The notes under the pieces: model-generated
Told to the model about the DNA's origin: nothing
Database searches by the model: none
What the model saw: the letters and a program-made list of their open reading frames with translations, nothing else
From: Marinobacterium arenosum
GTDB taxonomy: Bacteria; Pseudomonadota; Gammaproteobacteria; Pseudomonadales; Balneatricaceae
DNA length: 64,000 bases
Assembly (NCBI RefSeq): GCF_019795155.1
Contig: NZ_JAILYN010000018.1
Coordinates: 22,728 to 86,727, forward strand
Direction: 5' to 3'
Program-made: the position numbers and the translations under genes
Part shown: piece by piece, positions 62,806 to 64,000 of the stretch
How positions within the stretch are numbered: position 1 is the first letter of the stretch
Layout of the letters: every line of letters begins with the position of its first letter

Positions 62806-62852
62806 TTTTCTGCCCCCTGAATTTATCCGTTCATTAAGAGAGGGGCAGAAAA
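62806..62852. repeat. perfect 11-bp inverted repeat before the ECF sigma gene
   Basis: TTTTCTGCCCC (62806-62816) and GGGGCAGAAAA (62842-62852), 25-base AT-rich spacer. It could be a large-loop terminator for either strand, or a binding site. The 618-bp gap 62397-63014 holds this, the nrt control region and no gene. Confidence 0.7.
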
Positions 62853-63014
62853 CTGTCAGCTTGCTGTAAGAAATGACGCAGTGGCTCGACTAACAACCGA
62901 CGCTTCCCGTTTAAGCGGAGATTTCCCGGCAGCAACTTTTTCTGATCCACCTGATCCCGTATTCTGTGGCGAGTTATAGTGCTACCAAGAATCAGCTGCA
63001 ACGGGATGGTGTTG

Positions 63015-63644
63015 ATGAGAGAGCGGAGTGAAGAGCTTCAGCGGGAACAGGGCGAGGATGCGTCCGCCCTGGTAGATCCGGTATTCCTGAAGGAACTGCG
63101 CAGCCAGATGCTGAAGTTCGCGGTGCTGCAGTTACAGGATGAACAGCAGGCGGAGGATGCCGTTCAGGAGGCGTTGGTGGGGGCGTTGAAAAATGCCCGC
63201 TCCTTCGGTCGTCGCTCGGCATTGAAGACCTGGGTATTCGCCATTCTTAAAAATAAGATAACGGATAGCCTGCGCCATAAGCATAAATTGGTCAGTGCCG
63301 GTGATCTGGTGCCGGAGCGGGACGACGACAAAGACCCAATGGAGATGCTGTTCAACCAAACAGGGCATTGGCATGCCGATGAGCGTCCGGCCAAATGGCA
63401 GCACCCGGACAATGAGCTGGAGAACCAACACTTTTGGCGTACCTTCGAAACCTGCTTGAATAACCTGCCGGAGAAGCAGTCACGCTTTTTTATGATGCGG
63501 GAGTTTCTTGAGCTGGAAACCGGAGAGATCTGTGAAAATGAGGGGATCACTGTCAGTAACCTGCATGTGATTCTTTACCGGGCCCGATTGCGACTTCGGG
63601 AGTGTCTGGAAAACCGCTGGTTTCTAGAAGAGGGAAGATCATGA
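63015..63644 (+). CDS. ECF sigma factor (sigma-70 family)
   Basis: An RpoE-like ECF factor of about 209 residues: sigma2 region (FLKELRSQMLKFAVLQLQDE, EDAVQEALVGAL, TWVFAILKNKITDSLRH) and sigma4 region (CLNNLPEKQSRFFMMREFLE, ICENEGITVSNLHVILYRAR). The linker has a GHWHADERPAKWQHPDNELE stretch with the GHW word shared by a group of ECF factors that are followed by short zinc-finger anti-sigma genes. Starts at 62979 (GTG), 63006 (ATG) and 63015 (ATG) are all in frame; 63015 is chosen as it leaves the usual charged N-terminus, with low certainty. Its stop overlaps the anti-sigma start by 4 bases (ATGA). Confidence 0.9.
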   Translation: MRERSEELQREQGEDASALVDPVFLKELRSQMLKFAVLQLQDEQQAEDAVQEALVGALKNARSFGRRSALKTWVFAILKNKITDSLRHKHKLVSAGDLVPERDDDKDPMEMLFNQTGHWHADERPAKWQHPDNELENQHFWRTFETCLNNLPEKQSRFFMMREFLELETGEICENEGITVSNLHVILYRARLRLRECLENRWFLEEGRS

Positions 63645-63847
63645 TGAACTGTAAACAGGCGACAAAACTGATGTCGGATGCGCAGGAACGACCGTTGACG
63701 CCTAAAGAACGGATCGCCCTGCGAATGCACGTCATGCTCTGTTCCGGTTGCCGCAACTTTGGCAAGCAGATGCACAGCCTGCGGGATATGGCGCGACAGT
63801 TTGCCAAGGGGCGGGAACAGGACGATTCGACCGGTTCGAAATCTTAG
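63641..63847 (+). CDS. zinc-finger anti-sigma factor (zf-HC2 / ZAS type)
   Basis: A 68-residue protein containing MNCKQATKLMSDAQERPLT and HVMLCSGCRNF: one early Cys plus His-x3-Cys-x2-Cys, the zinc-binding set of ZAS-type anti-sigma factors. It overlaps the sigma gene by ATGA, so the two are coupled. It has no membrane segment, so it likely acts in the cytoplasm, with release perhaps by oxidation of the Cys set. The IS256-like element begins 30 bases after its stop. Confidence 0.88.
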   Translation: MMNCKQATKLMSDAQERPLTPKERIALRMHVMLCSGCRNFGKQMHSLRDMARQFAKGREQDDSTGSKS

Positions 63848-63900
63848 CGGGAAGGGCGGACAAAGCCCGAAAACAAAGAGACTGTAGATAAAACTGTGTA

Positions 63901-63941
63901 ACTGCCTATCATGGAGCCAGCAATGGCTAAGGATAGGCAGT
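63901..63941 (+). promoter_or_regulatory. hairpin at the transposase start of the IS
   Basis: ACTGCCTATC (63901-63910) pairs with GATAGGCAGT (63932-63941), and inside it AGCCA (63915-63919) pairs with TGGCT (63924-63928) around a GCAA-type loop. The RBS AAGGA (63929-63933) is partly in the stem and the ATG follows directly at 63942. This would hide the RBS in read-through transcripts. Confidence 0.75.
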
Positions 63942-64000
63942 ATGGACAAGAAGCAACTGGAGGCCTTCGCTCGCGAAGCCGCAAAATCCATCAAAACCGA
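63942..64000 (+). CDS. IS256-family (mutator-type) transposase, N-terminal fragment
   Basis: The visible reading frame begins MDKKQLEAFAREAAKSIKT and continues beyond the window. This matches the conserved start of IS256-type DDE transposases. AAGGA is 8 bases upstream. Whether the gene is intact is not visible. Confidence 0.75.
   Translation, partial: MDKKQLEAFAREAAKSIKT

Larger units (their letters stand above)
63878..64000 (+). mobile_element. left end of an IS256-family insertion sequence (cut by the window edge)
   Basis: GAGACTGTAGATAAAACTGT at 63878 resembles the left inverted repeat of IS256-family elements. A hairpin and a transposase start follow. The right end and target-site duplication are outside the window, so the boundary is approximate. 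Confidence 0.7.

Overview
The window looks like chromosomal DNA of a GC-rich gammaproteobacterium (roughly 60 % GC by eye), probably an aquatic or marine, metabolically versatile one. A YacL (UPF0231) gene, SstT, RhlE, TrmA, TrhO, a HutC-controlled hut cluster and a NasFED-type nitrate transporter with NtrC/sigma-54 style control all fit that class. Genus cannot be read from the sequence. No rRNA, tRNA or CRISPR array was seen. Gene density is ordinary, with most accessory signal lying in the intergenic DNA.

Layout. 1-7.5 kb: small conserved hypotheticals, a YfcG-type glutathione transferase overlapping a membrane-anchored LysM-like protein, a ceramidase-family membrane protein, a periplasmic-sensor protein with a decayed GGDEF domain, and a GcvA-like LysR regulator. 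7.8-17.2 kb: RhlE helicase, a secreted subtilase, YacL, a 1168-residue Cache-HAMP-PAS-GGDEF-EAL protein, a SUKH protein and a cation/proton antiporter. 17.4-18.3 kb: 3-hydroxybutyrate dehydrogenase behind a good sigma-54 promoter. 18.4-26.7 kb: histidine utilisation (hutC, a YjiH-type transporter, hutI-hutG-hutU-hutH) with four near-identical HutC operator candidates. 27-34.3 kb: an orphan LivJ-like binding protein, a large secreted zincin, a YkgJ protein, a META/NlpE-type lipoprotein and a chemoreceptor.

34.3-38.2 kb: a gene-poor repeat region, an Lrp-family regulator and a two-gene operon (PF10014-type 2-oxoglutarate/Fe(II) amino-acid dioxygenase plus a class V PLP enzyme) that looks like an uncharacterised amino-acid modification module. 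38.6-53.3 kb: DUF945, VOC, luciferase-like, SstT, a REP-associated tyrosine transposase between inverted REPs, metG, trmA, nitronate monooxygenase with a divergent LysR, a YgjP-like metalloprotease, trhO, an IsdG-like monooxygenase and a DUF4389 protein. 53.3-58.8 kb: two divergent ABC exporters, a cardiolipin-synthase-like gene and a glycine-zipper lipoprotein. 59-62.7 kb: the nitrate uptake operon nrtA-nrtB-nrtD, with a leader containing a strong intrinsic terminator, a -24/-12 promoter and an upstream palindrome. 63-64 kb: an ECF sigma factor with a zinc-finger anti-sigma factor, then the left end of an IS256-family element running off the window.

Three features cut across the window: a dispersed ~200 bp intergenic repeat family (35.2, 48.1 and 58.9 kb, with a solo 30-mer at 34.9 kb), REP elements around and away from their likely transposase, and 7-bp tandem repeats in two intergenic regions.
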